Made by a program: the position numbers and the translations under genes | Assembly: GCF_002102395.1 (NCBI RefSeq) | Contig: NZ_LQPZ01000025.1 | Location: 1-64,000 of the forward strand | Direction of reading: 5' to 3' | DNA from: Mycolicibacillus trivialis | GTDB taxonomy: Bacteria > Actinomycetota > Actinomycetes > Mycobacteriales > Mycobacteriaceae | DNA: 64,000 nucleotides | Shown: piece by piece, positions 31,739-41,781 of the stretch | Layout: every line of letters begins with the position of its first letter | How positions within the stretch are numbered: position 1 is the first letter of the stretch | The notes under the pieces: generated by a model | What the model was told of the DNA's origin: nothing | What the model saw: only the letters and a program-made list of their open reading frames with translations | Database searches by the model: none

Positions 31739-32953
31739 CTAGGCGCCGCCCGCCCGGCCGGCCTGTTCGACGGCCAACTCGTGGGCGAGTAGCTCGGCGA
31801 AAGTCAGTGTGCCGGTGGGCCGGTCATTCTTCCCGAGCAGATACAGCCGCTTGACCGCGGCCAGGATGCCCTCGGCGAGCGCATCCCGCGCCGCCGGGTC
31901 GACCACCATCGCGCGATCCCGCGGATTGGTGAGGTATCCGATATCGACCTGCACGGTGGGCATCCGGGTCAGCCGCAGCAGGTCCCAGGTGCGGCTGTGG
32001 CTGCGACAGTTCGGCAACCGGGTGCGCGCCACCAGCTCCCGCTGGATCAGGTCGGCGAGACCGCGGCCCAACGGCGAGAACGAACCGTGGGCGTTGCCGA
32101 AGTAGAACGACGCGATACCGGTGGCCGCCGGGCTGGTGTGCGTCGCGCAGCGCAGGCTGATCATGAGGTCCGCGCCGATGTTGTTGGCGGTGGCGGCCCG
32201 CTCCACGTCGGACGGGCTCGCCTCGACCGACCGGGACAGGAAGGTCTCCATCCCGATCGCGGTCATCCGTCCCTCGAGCCGACGAGCCAAGTCCCACAAC
32301 AGATCCGCCTCGCTCACCGGGCCTTGCGGTGTCTGGGTCAGCAGACCCGGCGCCGCGCCGCCCAGGCCCGGATCCAACACGATCCGGCGTCCGGAGAGCT
32401 TGGGTCCGGAACTGCGGACCGACTCCTCCTCCCGGATCGCGTGCGGCGAACCGCCGGTGACGCGGGAGCCGAGGAAGTACAGCGAGCGCAGCGTCTCCGG
32501 GCCGCAGATCCCGTCGGAGCGCAGCCCGTACTCGCGCTGGTAGGACATCAGCGCATTGTGGGTCTGCAGACCGAAGTGTCCGTCGACCAGTTCGGTGTAG
32601 AACCCCAGATCCTGCAGGCGCGCCTGCAGCGTCACCACGTCGTCGCCGTACATCGGCGCACCGAACTGGTGGTGCAGGATGCGTTCGCCGAGTCGGTAGG
32701 ACGCCTCTTTGAGGGCGCGGTAGGTGGCCTCGCCGACCACCCCGTCGACCAGTAGGCCGCGGCGCTGCTGGAAGGCGCGTACCGCCTGGTCGAGTTCGGT
32801 GTCGAACACGTCGAGCGCCACCCGCTGGCCGGTGTTCAGGTCGGCGTCGGGACTCTCGACGAAACCCAGGTTCAGCAGGGCGGCGCGGATCTCGGTCACC
32901 GCGGCGCTGCGGTCGCCGAGACGCAGCGCGTCACCGCGGCGCGAACTCGACAT
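31739..32953 (-). CDS. cwlM: CwlM, catalytically inactive amidase homologue and regulator of MurA
   Basis: Essential mycobacterial protein (Rv3915 counterpart, 404-405 aa). When phosphorylated by PknB it activates MurA and also interacts with FhaA and MurJ. Two peptidoglycan-binding-like domains (about 10-75 and 95-155) precede an Amidase_3 fold (about 190-370). The motif where active amidases have the zinc-binding His (DPGHGG) reads LDPGLGG, so the first metal ligand is absent. The conserved C-terminal segment RPTGTLTFAELLAHEL holds the threonines phosphorylated in the family. Start at 32953 or one Met codon earlier (32956). Confidence 0.94.
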   Translation of the reverse strand: MSSSRRGDALRLGDRSAAVTEIRAALLNLGFVESPDADLNTGQRVALDVFDTELDQAVRAFQQRRGLLVDGVVGEATYRALKEASYRLGERILHHQFGAPMYGDDVVTLQARLQDLGFYTELVDGHFGLQTHNALMSYQREYGLRSDGICGPETLRSLYFLGSRVTGGSPHAIREEESVRSSGPKLSGRRIVLDPGLGGAAPGLLTQTPQGPVSEADLLWDLARRLEGRMTAIGMETFLSRSVEASPSDVERAATANNIGADLMISLRCATHTSPAATGIASFYFGNAHGSFSPLGRGLADLIQRELVARTRLPNCRSHSRTWDLLRLTRMPTVQVDIGYLTNPRDRAMVVDPAARDALAEGILAAVKRLYLLGKNDRPTGTLTFAELLAHELAVEQAGRAGGA

Positions 32954-33076
32954 CACAGGAATCCTCCGATTACGCGTCAGCCGTACACACCGCGCCGACG
33001 TTTGCTGGTCAGGCTGGGCAGTATTGTCTCAGACCCGACCCGGATGCGGAAAATTCCCGGTCAGCGTGTGGGCGAA

Positions 33077-33116
33077 GACATACCACGACATACCGCGACA
33101 TACCGCGACGAACCGC
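33077..33116. repeat. four tandem 10-bp units upstream of cwlM and downstream of trxC
   Basis: GACATACCAC, GACATACCGC, GACATACCGC and GACGAACCGC follow each other without gaps, starting seven bases before the trxC stop region and ending at 33116. The period is close to one turn of the helix. It lies between the 3' end of trxC and the cwlM promoter region on the same strand. Confidence 0.8.
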
Positions 33117-33123
33117 GCGGCGA

Positions 33124-33465
33124 TCAGCCCGGCAGGGCGTCGGCGAGCTCGCGGAGCAGGGCGGCTTTGCCCTTCGCGCCGACGACCCGCTTCACCGGCT
33201 CACCGCCGACGAAGAGGATCAGCGTCGGGATGGAGACGACCTGGTACTGGCGTGCGGTCTCCGGGTTGGCGTCGACATCGAGCTTGGCCACGGTGAGTTC
33301 GCCGGCCTTCTCCGCCGCGATCTCTTCGAGCACGGGCGCCACCATCCGGCAGGGCCCGCACCAGGTGGCCCAGAAGTCCACCAACACCGGCGTGCTGCTC
33401 GACACGACGTCGGCGGCGAACGAGTCGTCGGTGACCACCGTTGTGCCCGTGGCGTTTTCACTCAC
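33124..33465 (-). CDS. trxC: thioredoxin
   Basis: Small disulfide reductase (Rv3914 counterpart, 113 aa) that reduces protein disulfides and receives electrons from TrxB2. Redox motif WCGPC within [20 protein letters not shown], with the cis-Pro loop [11 protein letters not shown] at 33465 overlaps the trxB2 stop (GTGA), so the pair is translationally coupled. Any frame extending further upstream is a trxB2 shadow. Confidence 0.96.
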   Translation of the reverse strand: MSENATGTTVVTDDSFAADVVSSSTPVLVDFWATWCGPCRMVAPVLEEIAAEKAGELTVAKLDVDANPETARQYQVVSIPTLILFVGGEPVKRVVGAKGKAALLRELADALPG

Positions 33466-34445
33466 TGCGGCGCTCCAATCAGGTCGGGGCTGGTGGCCGA
33501 GGATTCGGCCAGCCAGCGTTCGGCGTCGATGGCCGCGGCGCAGCCGGTGCCCGCCGCGGTGACCGCCTGGCGGTAGGTCCGGTCCACCAGGTCGCCGGCG
33601 GCGAACACGCCCTCCACCGAGGTCTGGGTGGTCGGGGTCCGGACCTGGACGTAGCCGTCGGCGTCGACGTCCAGCGCGTCGCGCACCAACTCCGAGCGCG
33701 GGTCGTGACCGATGGCGACGAACACACCGGAGACCGCGACGGTGGATTCCGCCCCGGTGACGGTGTCGCGGACCTGCAGGCCGGTCACGGTGTCGGAGCC
33801 CTCGACGGCGACCGGGACGGTGTTGGTGAGGAACCGGATCTTCTCGTTGGCGCGGGCGCGCTCCAGCATGATCGCCGAGGCGCGGAACTCGTCGCGGCGG
33901 TGCACGATGGTGACGCTGCGGGCGAACCGGGTCAAGAAGGTGGCCTCCTCCATCGCCGAGTCGCCGCCGCCGATGACCGCCACGTCCTGGTCGCGGAAGA
34001 AGAACCCGTCGCAGGTGGCACACGAGCTGACGCCCCGGCCGAGCAGTTCCTGCTCGCCGGGGATGTGCAGGTAGCGGGCGGCCGCGCCCATCGCCAGGAT
34101 CAGGGCGCGCGCCCGGTAGGTCTCGCCGTCGGAGGTGACGACCGACTTCACCGGCCCGGTCGGGTTGATCTCCTCGACGTCGGTCATCCGCAGGTCGGCC
34201 CCGAACCGCAACGCCTGCTCGCGCATCTGGTCCATCAGTTCCGGGCCGAGGATGCCGTCTTTGAAACCGGGGAAGTTCTCCACATCGGTGGTGGTCATCA
34301 GCGCACCGCCGAACGAGGTCCCCTCGAACACCAGCGGGTTCAGCTGCGCTCGGGCGGTGTAGAGCGCCGCGGTGTAGCCGGCGGGGCCCGACCCGACGAT
34401 GATCACGTCGTGAACCGGGCTGTTCTCGGTGGTTGACGGGGACAT
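33462..34445 (-). CDS. trxB: thioredoxin reductase
   Basis: NADPH-dependent flavoenzyme keeping thioredoxin reduced (TrxB2, Rv3913 counterpart, 327 aa). FAD-binding [12 protein letters not shown] at about 18-29; redox centre [14 protein letters not shown]-binding [10 protein letters not shown] with the HRRDEFRAS motif; C-terminal FAD motif [12 protein letters not shown] at 34445 ([16 protein letters not shown]) matches the family; an in-frame extension to 34526 is not supported. Upstream lies sigM with only 52 bp between them and no anti-sigma gene. Confidence 0.96.
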   Translation of the reverse strand: MSPSTTENSPVHDVIIVGSGPAGYTAALYTARAQLNPLVFEGTSFGGALMTTTDVENFPGFKDGILGPELMDQMREQALRFGADLRMTDVEEINPTGPVKSVVTSDGETYRARALILAMGAAARYLHIPGEQELLGRGVSSCATCDGFFFRDQDVAVIGGGDSAMEEATFLTRFARSVTIVHRRDEFRASAIMLERARANEKIRFLTNTVPVAVEGSDTVTGLQVRDTVTGAESTVAVSGVFVAIGHDPRSELVRDALDVDADGYVQVRTPTTQTSVEGVFAAGDLVDRTYRQAVTAAGTGCAAAIDAERWLAESSATSPDLIGAPQ

Positions 34446-34497
34446 ACGCGCCTTTCCGCTAGTGCCGGGGGTGGCCACAGGAGCTACCAACGCCAGC

Positions 34498-35088
34498 CTA
34501 ATCCCGGCTGTTCCCCGCCCCGCCACGGGCGGCCCCGACCGCGTCGGTCAGCAGCGTCGCCAGCCGGTCCCGGCCGCGCGCGCAGCGGCTCTTGACCGTG
34601 CCCTCGGCGACACCGAGCGCGCGCGCCGTGTCCGCGACCGACCGGTCCAGCAGATGCACCGCGACCACCGCCTCGCGCTGCGCCACCGGCAGGCACAACA
34701 GCGCGCGGCGGACCACCACCGCGGTGTCGACCTGCGCGGTCCGGTCGGCCACCGCGACGGACGCCGCACCGGTGTCCTCGAGCGGACGGGTGTCCTGGGC
34801 ATGGGTGCGCAGCCGGTCCCGGCAGGCGTTGACCACGATGCGGTACAGCCAGCTGCTCACCGCCGCGTCCGAGCGAAACGACCCGGCGGCCCGGTGCACC
34901 GCCAGCAGCGCGTCCTGCATCGCGTCGGCGGCGTCCTCCGGGGAGCGGCTGCAGCGCCGCGCCAACCGGTGCAGCCGCCCGTGGTGGCGGCGGATCAACT
35001 CGGCGAACGCCGCCGGGTCGCCGCGCACATGGTCGGCCAGCAGGTCGGCGTCGCTGCGGTTGGGGCGGCCGCTCTCCGGAGGGTTCAC
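34498..35088 (-). CDS. sigM: SigM, ECF-type RNA polymerase sigma factor
   Basis: Extracytoplasmic-function sigma factor (Rv3911 counterpart, ~196 aa) that in M. tuberculosis controls late-growth surface genes. Region 2 is at about 20-95 ([34 protein letters not shown]) and region 4 at about 125-180 ([29 protein letters not shown] then [14 protein letters not shown]). Start is uncertain: GTG at 35088 (followed by [16 protein letters not shown]) or GTG at 35124; neither has a clear ribosome binding site. The anti-sigma gene rsmA, normally just downstream, is absent. Confidence 0.92.
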   Translation of the reverse strand: MNPPESGRPNRSDADLLADHVRGDPAAFAELIRRHHGRLHRLARRCSRSPEDAADAMQDALLAVHRAAGSFRSDAAVSSWLYRIVVNACRDRLRTHAQDTRPLEDTGAASVAVADRTAQVDTAVVVRRALLCLPVAQREAVVAVHLLDRSVADTARALGVAEGTVKSRCARGRDRLATLLTDAVGAARGGAGNSRD

Positions 35089-35152
35089 GCCGCGGACGTT
35101 AACCAGCCGCGCGGGCCCGGGCACTTCACCGCGGGAAGTTACCCACAGGCGC

Positions 35153-38100
35153 TCAGGAGGCCGCCCGGACGGTGATCTCGGAGATGTCCGCCCGGCTCTC
35201 GCCGTTGGTGGTGCCCAGCTTCGAGATCCACACCAGCAGCGTCGACGTCGACTCCGACGAACTGACCTCGATGGTGTTCTCGCCGGGCTTCATCTTCTTG
35301 GCCGGGGCCAGCTCGGTGGTGTCGTCGAGCTTGGTCGGCGACGACGAGGACGCGGCCCGCAACTCGATCTCGGTGCCGGTGCTCGACACCGTGATGGTCA
35401 CCGCGCCGACGGTGGTCGGTTCGGGCAGCTGCAGCAGCAGCCCCACCCCGCTCTTGAACCCGGGGAACGGGGTCGGGTCGGTGTAGATGTCGGTCTTCCA
35501 GGCGGTGGTGCGGTCACCGTCGATGGCCAGGCCGGCGTCGCCGGGATTGTCGGCGCCGCCGTCGGGGGAGAAGACGGTCGCGCTCACCGGGGTGACGACA
35601 CTGCCCGCCGGAGTGGTGGGGCGGTTCTCGGCCCCGGACTCGGCGGCGGCCGACGGGGTGTTGAGCCCGAGCCGGTCCTTGTCCAGCCCGCCGCTCACAT
35701 CGCCGAACATCCGATTGAGCACCGAGGCCAGCACGATCAGGAACACCGCGATGATGGCGACGCCGATCCCGGCGCCGATCAGGACCACCCGCCTGCGCTG
35801 CGCGAGCGCCTCGGCGTCCGGCGCCTCCGCGCGCGGTTCGACGTTCACCGGCGCGAGCAGATCGGTGTGATCGGCCACCACGGCGGCCTGCTTGAGCAGG
35901 TTCAACAACGTCGCGGCGCTGCGGATCCGGCCGGTCTGCCGGACCGAGTGCTGCGCGGCCGTCGAGATCTGGAACGGGATGTCGGGGTTGATCGTGGCGG
36001 GTTCGAGCGGCTGGCCCGAACGGTCCCGCTCGGCGGGTGGCAGCCCGCTGGCGGCCCCGCGCTCGTCCAGCGGCCACCGGTTGACCAGCAGCGCATAGAG
36101 CACCGCGCCGATACCGCCGATGTCGGACTCGGGGGCGGCGTCGGGCATGGTCGCCGGGAAGGCCAGCGCCACCTGGCCGTCGATGCTGACCCGCACCCGG
36201 CCCGGGTGGTCGATCGAGAGCGCCACACCGGCCCGGTGGGCGGCCTCGGCGGCGCCGGCCAGCGACTGGACGGCCCGGGTGGCGCCGATCGGGGACGGGG
36301 CGGTCTCGGCGACCTCGCGCAGCGACCCGCCGCGGATCCATTCGGCGACCACCAGCCCGCCGGCACTGGTGTGGGCGACGTCGAGGATGCGCGCGATCCC
36401 GGGGTGCTCGATGCGGCTCAGCCGCAGCGTGCGCGACAGGATGGTCTCCCGATCCTCGTCGGACAGCGTGTTCTCCGGGTCGACGAAGGTCAGTGCGACC
36501 TGCCGGTCCAAGGCCGTGTCGAGGGCCTGCCAGAACTGCAGCCCCGGCGGGCCGCCGTGGAACACCAGCAGCCGGTACCGGCCGCCGATCACGCTCGTGC
36601 CGGGCACCAGCTGCTGGTCATCGTCGGTATCGGTGACCGCCCGCCCGGGCACGTCGGAAACGGCGGGATCACCGCTGCCGGAGCGGCGCTGCGCCGCCAC
36701 ATCGGGTTGGAACGCATCGGCGGAGGAACCGCCCTCGGCCTGCGCCGAGCCGCCCGATGCCGTCGAGGAACTCTCGGTCACCTCCGGTCCTTTCGGTGTT
36801 CCGGCCCCGGCGCGCTCACCGGGAGGCACACGCCGAATGCCCGGCGATGGCGAATTGGTGTGTTCAGGGTACGCGAATGCGGGCTGCCGGGCGGGCCGGT
36901 CGGCCGGAAACGGGGCCGCGACGGCGGCGTCGCCACGGCCCAGCCGGCGCCGCACCGCATCGACCGCGGCCAGGGCGTCGGGCACCCGCGCCTGCACCAG
37001 GATCAGCGCCACCAGCGGCAGGATGAGCACACTCAGCACAGTCAGCCGCAGCAGCGACCCGATGCCGCCCAACTCGGTCCAGCGCGCCAGCCCCGCCAGC
37101 CGGTCGACGGCATGGGCGAGGGTGCCCGCCAGCAGCGACGCCGCGATCGTGACCAGCACCGTGCGAACCACCGGCAGCGCGATCAGCCGCCCGCCGGGCG
37201 GACGCAGGCGCCGGCGCAGCAGGATGTGCCCGACGATCGCGCCGGCCAGGAAACCCAATCCGTTGGCCAACCCGAGGAACCCGGCCACCATGTCGGGGTT
37301 GTCGGTGACGTGCGGCGCCAGCACCGATCCGATGATCTTGACCGTGGTGATGATCACGATGATGGCGATCGGTGTCCACGGTTGCTCGCGGGCGTAGAAG
37401 ACCCGCAACTGCAGCAGCACCAGGGCGTAGGGGATGAGGGTGAACGCCGACAGCGAGATCGCCGCACCCAGGTAGCCGGCGTCCACCGACCCGAAGTTGC
37501 CGTAGGCGAAGAGTGCGCTGCCGATCGCCGGTCCGCCGACGGTCATCACCGCGACGATCGGGATCAGGGTGAGCATGGTCAGCCGGGTCGCCAGCGACAG
37601 ATCGTCGAGCACCGCGGGGATGTCGTCGGCGGCGGCGTTGCGGCTCAACCGGGGCATCACCACGGTCAGCACCGTGACCCCGATCATCCCGAACGGCAGC
37701 ATCAGCACCAGCCAGGTGTAGGTGTAGATGGCCGGCCCGGACGCCGCGGCGGTCGACGCGATCTGGTTTCCCACCACCAGTCCGATCTGGCTGATCAGCA
37801 CGTAGAGCACCATCGCGGCGGCCATCGCACCGAACCGTTTGAGCCGGTCGTCGATGCCCCACAGTGGGCGCAGGCTGATCCGTTCGCGGCCGATCGCCAC
37901 CAGCAGCACGGCGGCCTGGGCGACCACGCCCAGCGTGGTGCCGATGCCCAGGACCAGCAGTTTGGCGTTGCCCATCCGGACCGGGTCCACCGACAGTTCG
38001 CCGGGCATGATCAGGTACAGGACCAGGGTGGCGATGGCGATCACGTTGTTGACCACCGGCGCCCAGGCGGGCGGGCCGAAGATGTTGCGGTTGTTCAAGA

Positions 38101-38578
38101 TCGCCATGAACACCGACGACAGGCCGTAGAAGATCACCTGGGGCAACAGCAGATAGGCGAACGCGGTGGTCAGCGGTTCGTTGACCTGCGGGTCGCCGCC
38201 CAGCATCAGCCGCACCAGCAGCGGGGCGGCGGCGACCGAGGCCACCGTGGTGACCAGCAGCAGGCTGGTGGCCAGGGTGACCAGCCGCCGAACGAAGGCC
38301 GCCCCGCCGTCGGGGTCGTCGCGTTCGGCGCGGGCCAGCACCGGCACGAAGATCGCGGTGAACGTCGCCTCCAACACCAGCGCCGCGATCAGGTTGGGCA
38401 GCTGGTTGGCCACCGAGAACGCGCTGGACAGCGCCGCACCCAGGATCGCGGCGAGCAGCACGATCCGGATGAACCCGGTGACCCGGCTGACCAGGGTCGC
38501 CAGCGCCATCCCCCAGGACCGGGAGACCACCGCGGCGTCGGTCAGTTCGGGCCGCGGTGCCGGCTTGGCGTCGCTCAC
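35153..38578 (-). CDS. murJ: MurJ lipid II flippase fused to a regulatory pseudokinase
   Basis: Counterpart of Rv3910 (MviN), 1141 aa. Residues 1 to about 545 form the MOP-family flippase with about 14 transmembrane segments. A disordered linker leads to a kinase-like domain (about 660-895). That domain has lost catalytic features: the VAIK lysine is Thr (VALTF), HRD is replaced near AHRAGVALSIDHPG, and no DFG is seen, so it is a pseudokinase. PknB phosphorylates this domain in the family and FhaA then binds. A transmembrane helix (about 930-955) and an extracellular discoidin-like domain follow. GTG at 38578 overlaps the next gene's stop. Confidence 0.95.
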   Translation of the reverse strand: MSDAKPAPRPELTDAAVVSRSWGMALATLVSRVTGFIRIVLLAAILGAALSSAFSVANQLPNLIAALVLEATFTAIFVPVLARAERDDPDGGAAFVRRLVTLATSLLLVTTVASVAAAPLLVRLMLGGDPQVNEPLTTAFAYLLLPQVIFYGLSSVFMAILNNRNIFGPPAWAPVVNNVIAIATLVLYLIMPGELSVDPVRMGNAKLLVLGIGTTLGVVAQAAVLLVAIGRERISLRPLWGIDDRLKRFGAMAAAMVLYVLISQIGLVVGNQIASTAAASGPAIYTYTWLVLMLPFGMIGVTVLTVVMPRLSRNAAADDIPAVLDDLSLATRLTMLTLIPIVAVMTVGGPAIGSALFAYGNFGSVDAGYLGAAISLSAFTLIPYALVLLQLRVFYAREQPWTPIAIIVIITTVKIIGSVLAPHVTDNPDMVAGFLGLANGLGFLAGAIVGHILLRRRLRPPGGRLIALPVVRTVLVTIAASLLAGTLAHAVDRLAGLARWTELGGIGSLLRLTVLSVLILPLVALILVQARVPDALAAVDAVRRRLGRGDAAVAAPFPADRPARQPAFAYPEHTNSPSPGIRRVPPGERAGAGTPKGPEVTESSSTASGGSAQAEGGSSADAFQPDVAAQRRSGSGDPAVSDVPGRAVTDTDDDQQLVPGTSVIGGRYRLLVFHGGPPGLQFWQALDTALDRQVALTFVDPENTLSDEDRETILSRTLRLSRIEHPGIARILDVAHTSAGGLVVAEWIRGGSLREVAETAPSPIGATRAVQSLAGAAEAAHRAGVALSIDHPGRVRVSIDGQVALAFPATMPDAAPESDIGGIGAVLYALLVNRWPLDERGAASGLPPAERDRSGQPLEPATINPDIPFQISTAAQHSVRQTGRIRSAATLLNLLKQAAVVADHTDLLAPVNVEPRAEAPDAEALAQRRRVVLIGAGIGVAIIAVFLIVLASVLNRMFGDVSGGLDKDRLGLNTPSAAAESGAENRPTTPAGSVVTPVSATVFSPDGGADNPGDAGLAIDGDRTTAWKTDIYTDPTPFPGFKSGVGLLLQLPEPTTVGAVTITVSSTGTEIELRAASSSSPTKLDDTTELAPAKKMKPGENTIEVSSSESTSTLLVWISKLGTTNGESRADISEITVRAAS

Positions 38579-40938
38579 CGGGCCGGCCCCGAGATCTCCT
38601 CGCCGGCGCGCGGCTCGGGCAGATCCGCCGGGTCGGGCTGGCCGCGGAACCGGTGCCACAGCCGGCGTCCGGCCAGGACGATCAGCACCGCCGCCGCCGA
38701 CAGCGTGATGGCGAACAGCACCTTGCCGTAGGCGTTCGCGTGCACCGACAGCCGGACCGTCTCTCCCAGCGGCATGCCGTCGGGGGTGCTCAGCGCCGCA
38801 TCGACCGCGACCCGCTGGTTCAGCCGCACCTCGATCGGCACCCGCAGCGGTAGATAGCCGGGCGGCAACTCGATCTCACCGGGGTCGGTGACCGTCATCC
38901 CCGGCGGGGTGTCCAGATGCAGCCGCACCCGGATCGGCACCGCCAGATCGTTGCGCAACGCCAGCGGCAGCGGGCTGTGCTCGGTGGCCAGGGTGTAGGA
39001 GCCGCCCGGGTTGACCACGGTGACCCCGCCGAGCAGGTTGGCGATGGTCACCCCGACCGCGGCCAGCCGGTCGCGGGCCAGGTTGTTGCGCTCGGCGGGC
39101 GGTTCGGCCTGGCTCAGCGCACGCAGCATGTCCTCGCGCAGCGGCGCGGTGTAGGCGGCCCCGGTCAGCCCGGTGCGCGGGTCGGTGGTCAGCGCGGCGG
39201 TCAGGCCCCACAGCGGACGGGTCTGCTCGGCGATCTCGGTGGTGACGGTGTCGTCGATGCGGCCCCGGTCGGCGCGGTCGGTCCGGGGCGGATAACCGGG
39301 CGCGGGGACCGACGCGGTGGCGTGGGTCTCGGCGATCAACTCCGGCAGGGTCCGCGGCACCGCGAGACCCGCACGCAGCGCGGTGCCCAGGGTGGACAGC
39401 AGCGCATGCGCGTCGTCGGCCTCCAGCGCCCAGGTGGCCGGTGGCAGCAGGATCTCGGCGTGCGGTCCCGGGTCGGGCTGCAGGGCGCGCCACAGGATCG
39501 CGCCGAGCGCGTCCTGGCGGCGGGCGACCAGCGAGTCGTGCTGCAGGTTCTGTTTGAGCTTGCGGAGGGTGCGGGTGTCCAGGTACGGCGGCGAGGTGGG
39601 CCGGGTGCCGACCGCGGCCAGCGCCGCCCCGACCGCCGGGTCGAACGGCGCGGTCACCACCCGGGGGGACAGCCGCCGCGGGGTCAGGTCGGCGTCGGGG
39701 GCCCCGTCCTGGGCGGTGCCGTCGGGTGCGGCGGCGGCGGCCGGCGCCGGCGTGACCGCCACCGTGTCGGCCTGCCCGGAGAGCAGGTCCACGGCGCGCT
39801 GGGTCAGCGGTCCGTCGCCGAGCGGGGTCACGCCGCGCACCGACGTGACGCCCAGTATCTGGTCGACGACCTGGCTGGCGCCGCTGGTGGCGATGGTGGC
39901 CATCCCGGTGTCGCCGACGCGCTGCAGCGCGGTGAGATCGGCCTGGGCGTAGGGCAGGGCGGTCACGCACATCCGGGCGGCCAGGCTGCGCAGCCGGTTC
40001 AGCCAGGACGACGCGGCGGCCTGGCCGACGCCCGGGCGGGCCGGTCCGCCCGGGTCGGCGGTCTCGGTCACCAGGTAGTCCCCGGTCATGGCGTTGACGG
40101 TCACCAGCAGGTCCGGGTCGACGGCCAGGCACAGTGACCGGCCGAGCAGCGCGTCGGGGTCGGCGCCGGGGCTGGTCGCGAACTCGACGGTCGACAGCAG
40201 CACGTCGAGGCGCCCGCCGGCGGCCAGTTCGGTGGCCAGGTCGTCATCGGTCAGCCGGATCGGGGTGGTGCCGCCGGGGAACCCGGGCGCCAGCCGCGGC
40301 CGGTCCGCCAGCGGCCACAGCATGGTCACCGGCATCGGCCCCTGCTCACCGGCGGCGCCGGCATCCGGGCTCGGTGCGGCCGCGGCCGGCTCGGACGGCA
40401 ACGCCAGCACCGGCAGCAGGAACCGGGCGTCGTCGAGGCGGGCCGGGACACCGTAGTCGGGGGTGGCGTTGACGTTGACCAGCAGCGGGTAGATGCCGGG
40501 GCGGTCGATCGCCAGTGCCGAGGCCGCGTCGGGGTCCAGCGGCGCGGACAGCGAGAAGCCGACTTCGGCGCCGCGCGGCAGCCCCGAGGTCACGTCGCGG
40601 AACTCCCCGACCGGGTGGAACTGGTCGTGCTGGCCGCGCAACGGGGTGCGCAGTTCCTCGGCGGTGGTGACGGCGGGTGCCTGCTCGAGGCGGACCGACA
40701 CGTCGCGCACCGGCCGGTCCCCGATGTTCTTGACGCGCCCGGTGACGGTCAGCCGGGGCTCGCTGGCGCCGGTGATCACCGCGGGGGTCACCGAGTCGAT
40801 GCTCACCCGGATGAACGGCGCGGCGTCGGGTGCGTCGGCGGCGGCCGGGGGCGCCGCGCCCGGCGCGGCGAGCAGGGCGACCAGTCCGAACGCGAGGGCG
40901 GCGGCGACGAGGCGGCGCACCCGGGACGGGCGCCTCAC
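38575..40938 (-). CDS. large exported DUF6049-type envelope protein (Rv3909-like)
   Basis: Counterpart of Rv3909, 787 aa, function unknown. N-terminal signal peptide at about 1-34 ([20 protein letters not shown]), a long extracytoplasmic region with Ig-like beta-rich stretches, and a C-terminal membrane anchor ([18 protein letters not shown]) followed by a short cytoplasmic tail. Sandwiched between mutT4 and murJ with four-base overlaps (GTGA) on both sides, so it is co-translated with the lipid II flippase and probably acts in envelope biogenesis. GTG at 40938 is the start; the longer frame to 41397 is a mutT4 shadow. Confidence 0.85.
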   Translation of the reverse strand: MRRPSRVRRLVAAALAFGLVALLAAPGAAPPAAADAPDAAPFIRVSIDSVTPAVITGASEPRLTVTGRVKNIGDRPVRDVSVRLEQAPAVTTAEELRTPLRGQHDQFHPVGEFRDVTSGLPRGAEVGFSLSAPLDPDAASALAIDRPGIYPLLVNVNATPDYGVPARLDDARFLLPVLALPSEPAAAAPSPDAGAAGEQGPMPVTMLWPLADRPRLAPGFPGGTTPIRLTDDDLATELAAGGRLDVLLSTVEFATSPGADPDALLGRSLCLAVDPDLLVTVNAMTGDYLVTETADPGGPARPGVGQAAASSWLNRLRSLAARMCVTALPYAQADLTALQRVGDTGMATIATSGASQVVDQILGVTSVRGVTPLGDGPLTQRAVDLLSGQADTVAVTPAPAAAAAPDGTAQDGAPDADLTPRRLSPRVVTAPFDPAVGAALAAVGTRPTSPPYLDTRTLRKLKQNLQHDSLVARRQDALGAILWRALQPDPGPHAEILLPPATWALEADDAHALLSTLGTALRAGLAVPRTLPELIAETHATASVPAPGYPPRTDRADRGRIDDTVTTEIAEQTRPLWGLTAALTTDPRTGLTGAAYTAPLREDMLRALSQAEPPAERNNLARDRLAAVGVTIANLLGGVTVVNPGGSYTLATEHSPLPLALRNDLAVPIRVRLHLDTPPGMTVTDPGEIELPPGYLPLRVPIEVRLNQRVAVDAALSTPDGMPLGETVRLSVHANAYGKVLFAITLSAAAVLIVLAGRRLWHRFRGQPDPADLPEPRAGEEISGPAR

Positions 40939-41672
40939 GGGCCGGGACCGCGACCGTTCTTCCGGCCCGGTGTGCGGTTGTCGGGACGGTGGCTGCGGGC
41001 GTGGGAGTGGGTCTGGGGCCGTCGCCGCGGCGTCGAGGGCGGCAGCGGCGGCAACGCGTCGGGCCCCTCGGACTGCAGGGTCACGATGAGCTCGTCGGCG
41101 ACGTCGGCGAGCCGGCGTTCGTCGGCGTAGGCCAGCCGGGAGCGCAGTTCGGGGATCGGCACCCAGGCCACCTCGGCGACCTCGACGTCGGCGTCGGAGA
41201 GCTGCCCGCCGGAGAACCGCAGCAGGTAGTGGTGCACGGTCTTGTGCACCCGGCGGCCCTCGGTGACGAACCAGTAGTCGATGCGGCCCAGCGCGGCGAG
41301 CACCCGGCCGTGGATGCCGGTCTCCTCGGCGACCTCGCGGATGGCGGTCTGCTCGGCGGTCTCGCCGACCTCGATGTGGCCCTTGGGCAGCGACCACAGC
41401 ATCCGGCCGCGCCGGTCGAGGCGCCCGATCAGTGCGGCCCGCTGGGCTTCGCGGGGCCCGTCCAGGCCGGTGACGACCAGCCCGCCGGCGGAGGTCTCGT
41501 GCACGGTGCGCAGCCGGTCGGGGCGGCGCCGCGGGCGCGGCTTGCCCGGCGCGGCGTCCGGTGCGGTGCTGCCGGTGTTGGCTCGGGCGGGGGTGTCGGC
41601 GGGGTCGGCGACGCGTCGACGGCGCCGCCGATTACGGCGCCGCCGTGGCTTCGCCTGTTCGCCCTCCGACAC
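40935..41672 (-). CDS. mutT4: MutT4, Nudix hydrolase
   Basis: Counterpart of Rv3908, 245 aa. A strongly basic N-terminus ([13 protein letters not shown], about 8-20) precedes a Nudix domain (about 60-190) with the complete Nudix box [23 protein letters not shown]. The C-terminal tail is Pro/Arg-rich. Members hydrolyse nucleoside diphosphate derivatives, and mycobacterial MutT4 has been linked to mutation avoidance, but the substrate is not visible from sequence. GTG at 41672 was chosen ([11 protein letters not shown]). Divergent from pcnA across a ~110-bp promoter region. Confidence 0.93.
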   Translation of the reverse strand: MSEGEQAKPRRRRNRRRRRRVADPADTPARANTGSTAPDAAPGKPRPRRRPDRLRTVHETSAGGLVVTGLDGPREAQRAALIGRLDRRGRMLWSLPKGHIEVGETAEQTAIREVAEETGIHGRVLAALGRIDYWFVTEGRRVHKTVHHYLLRFSGGQLSDADVEVAEVAWVPIPELRSRLAYADERRLADVADELIVTLQSEGPDALPPLPPSTPRRRPQTHSHARSHRPDNRTPGRKNGRGPGP

Positions 41673-41781
41673 CTCAGCGATAGTAGCTGTCCAGGTCGCG
41701 CCGCCCGGGGACGTCCCGGCCGGGTGGCACCGGGCTGTGCGCCTGATCACCGCGCGACGGCGGTGACTAGGCTCGGTCAGC

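Noticed and set aside
34592..38731. 1379-codon open frame on the plus strand, plus other very long frames opposite gyrB, gyrA, leuS and cwlM
   Set aside because: They lie antisense to recognised genes and have the His/Arg/Gly/Gln-rich composition of high-GC shadow frames, with no domain motifs.
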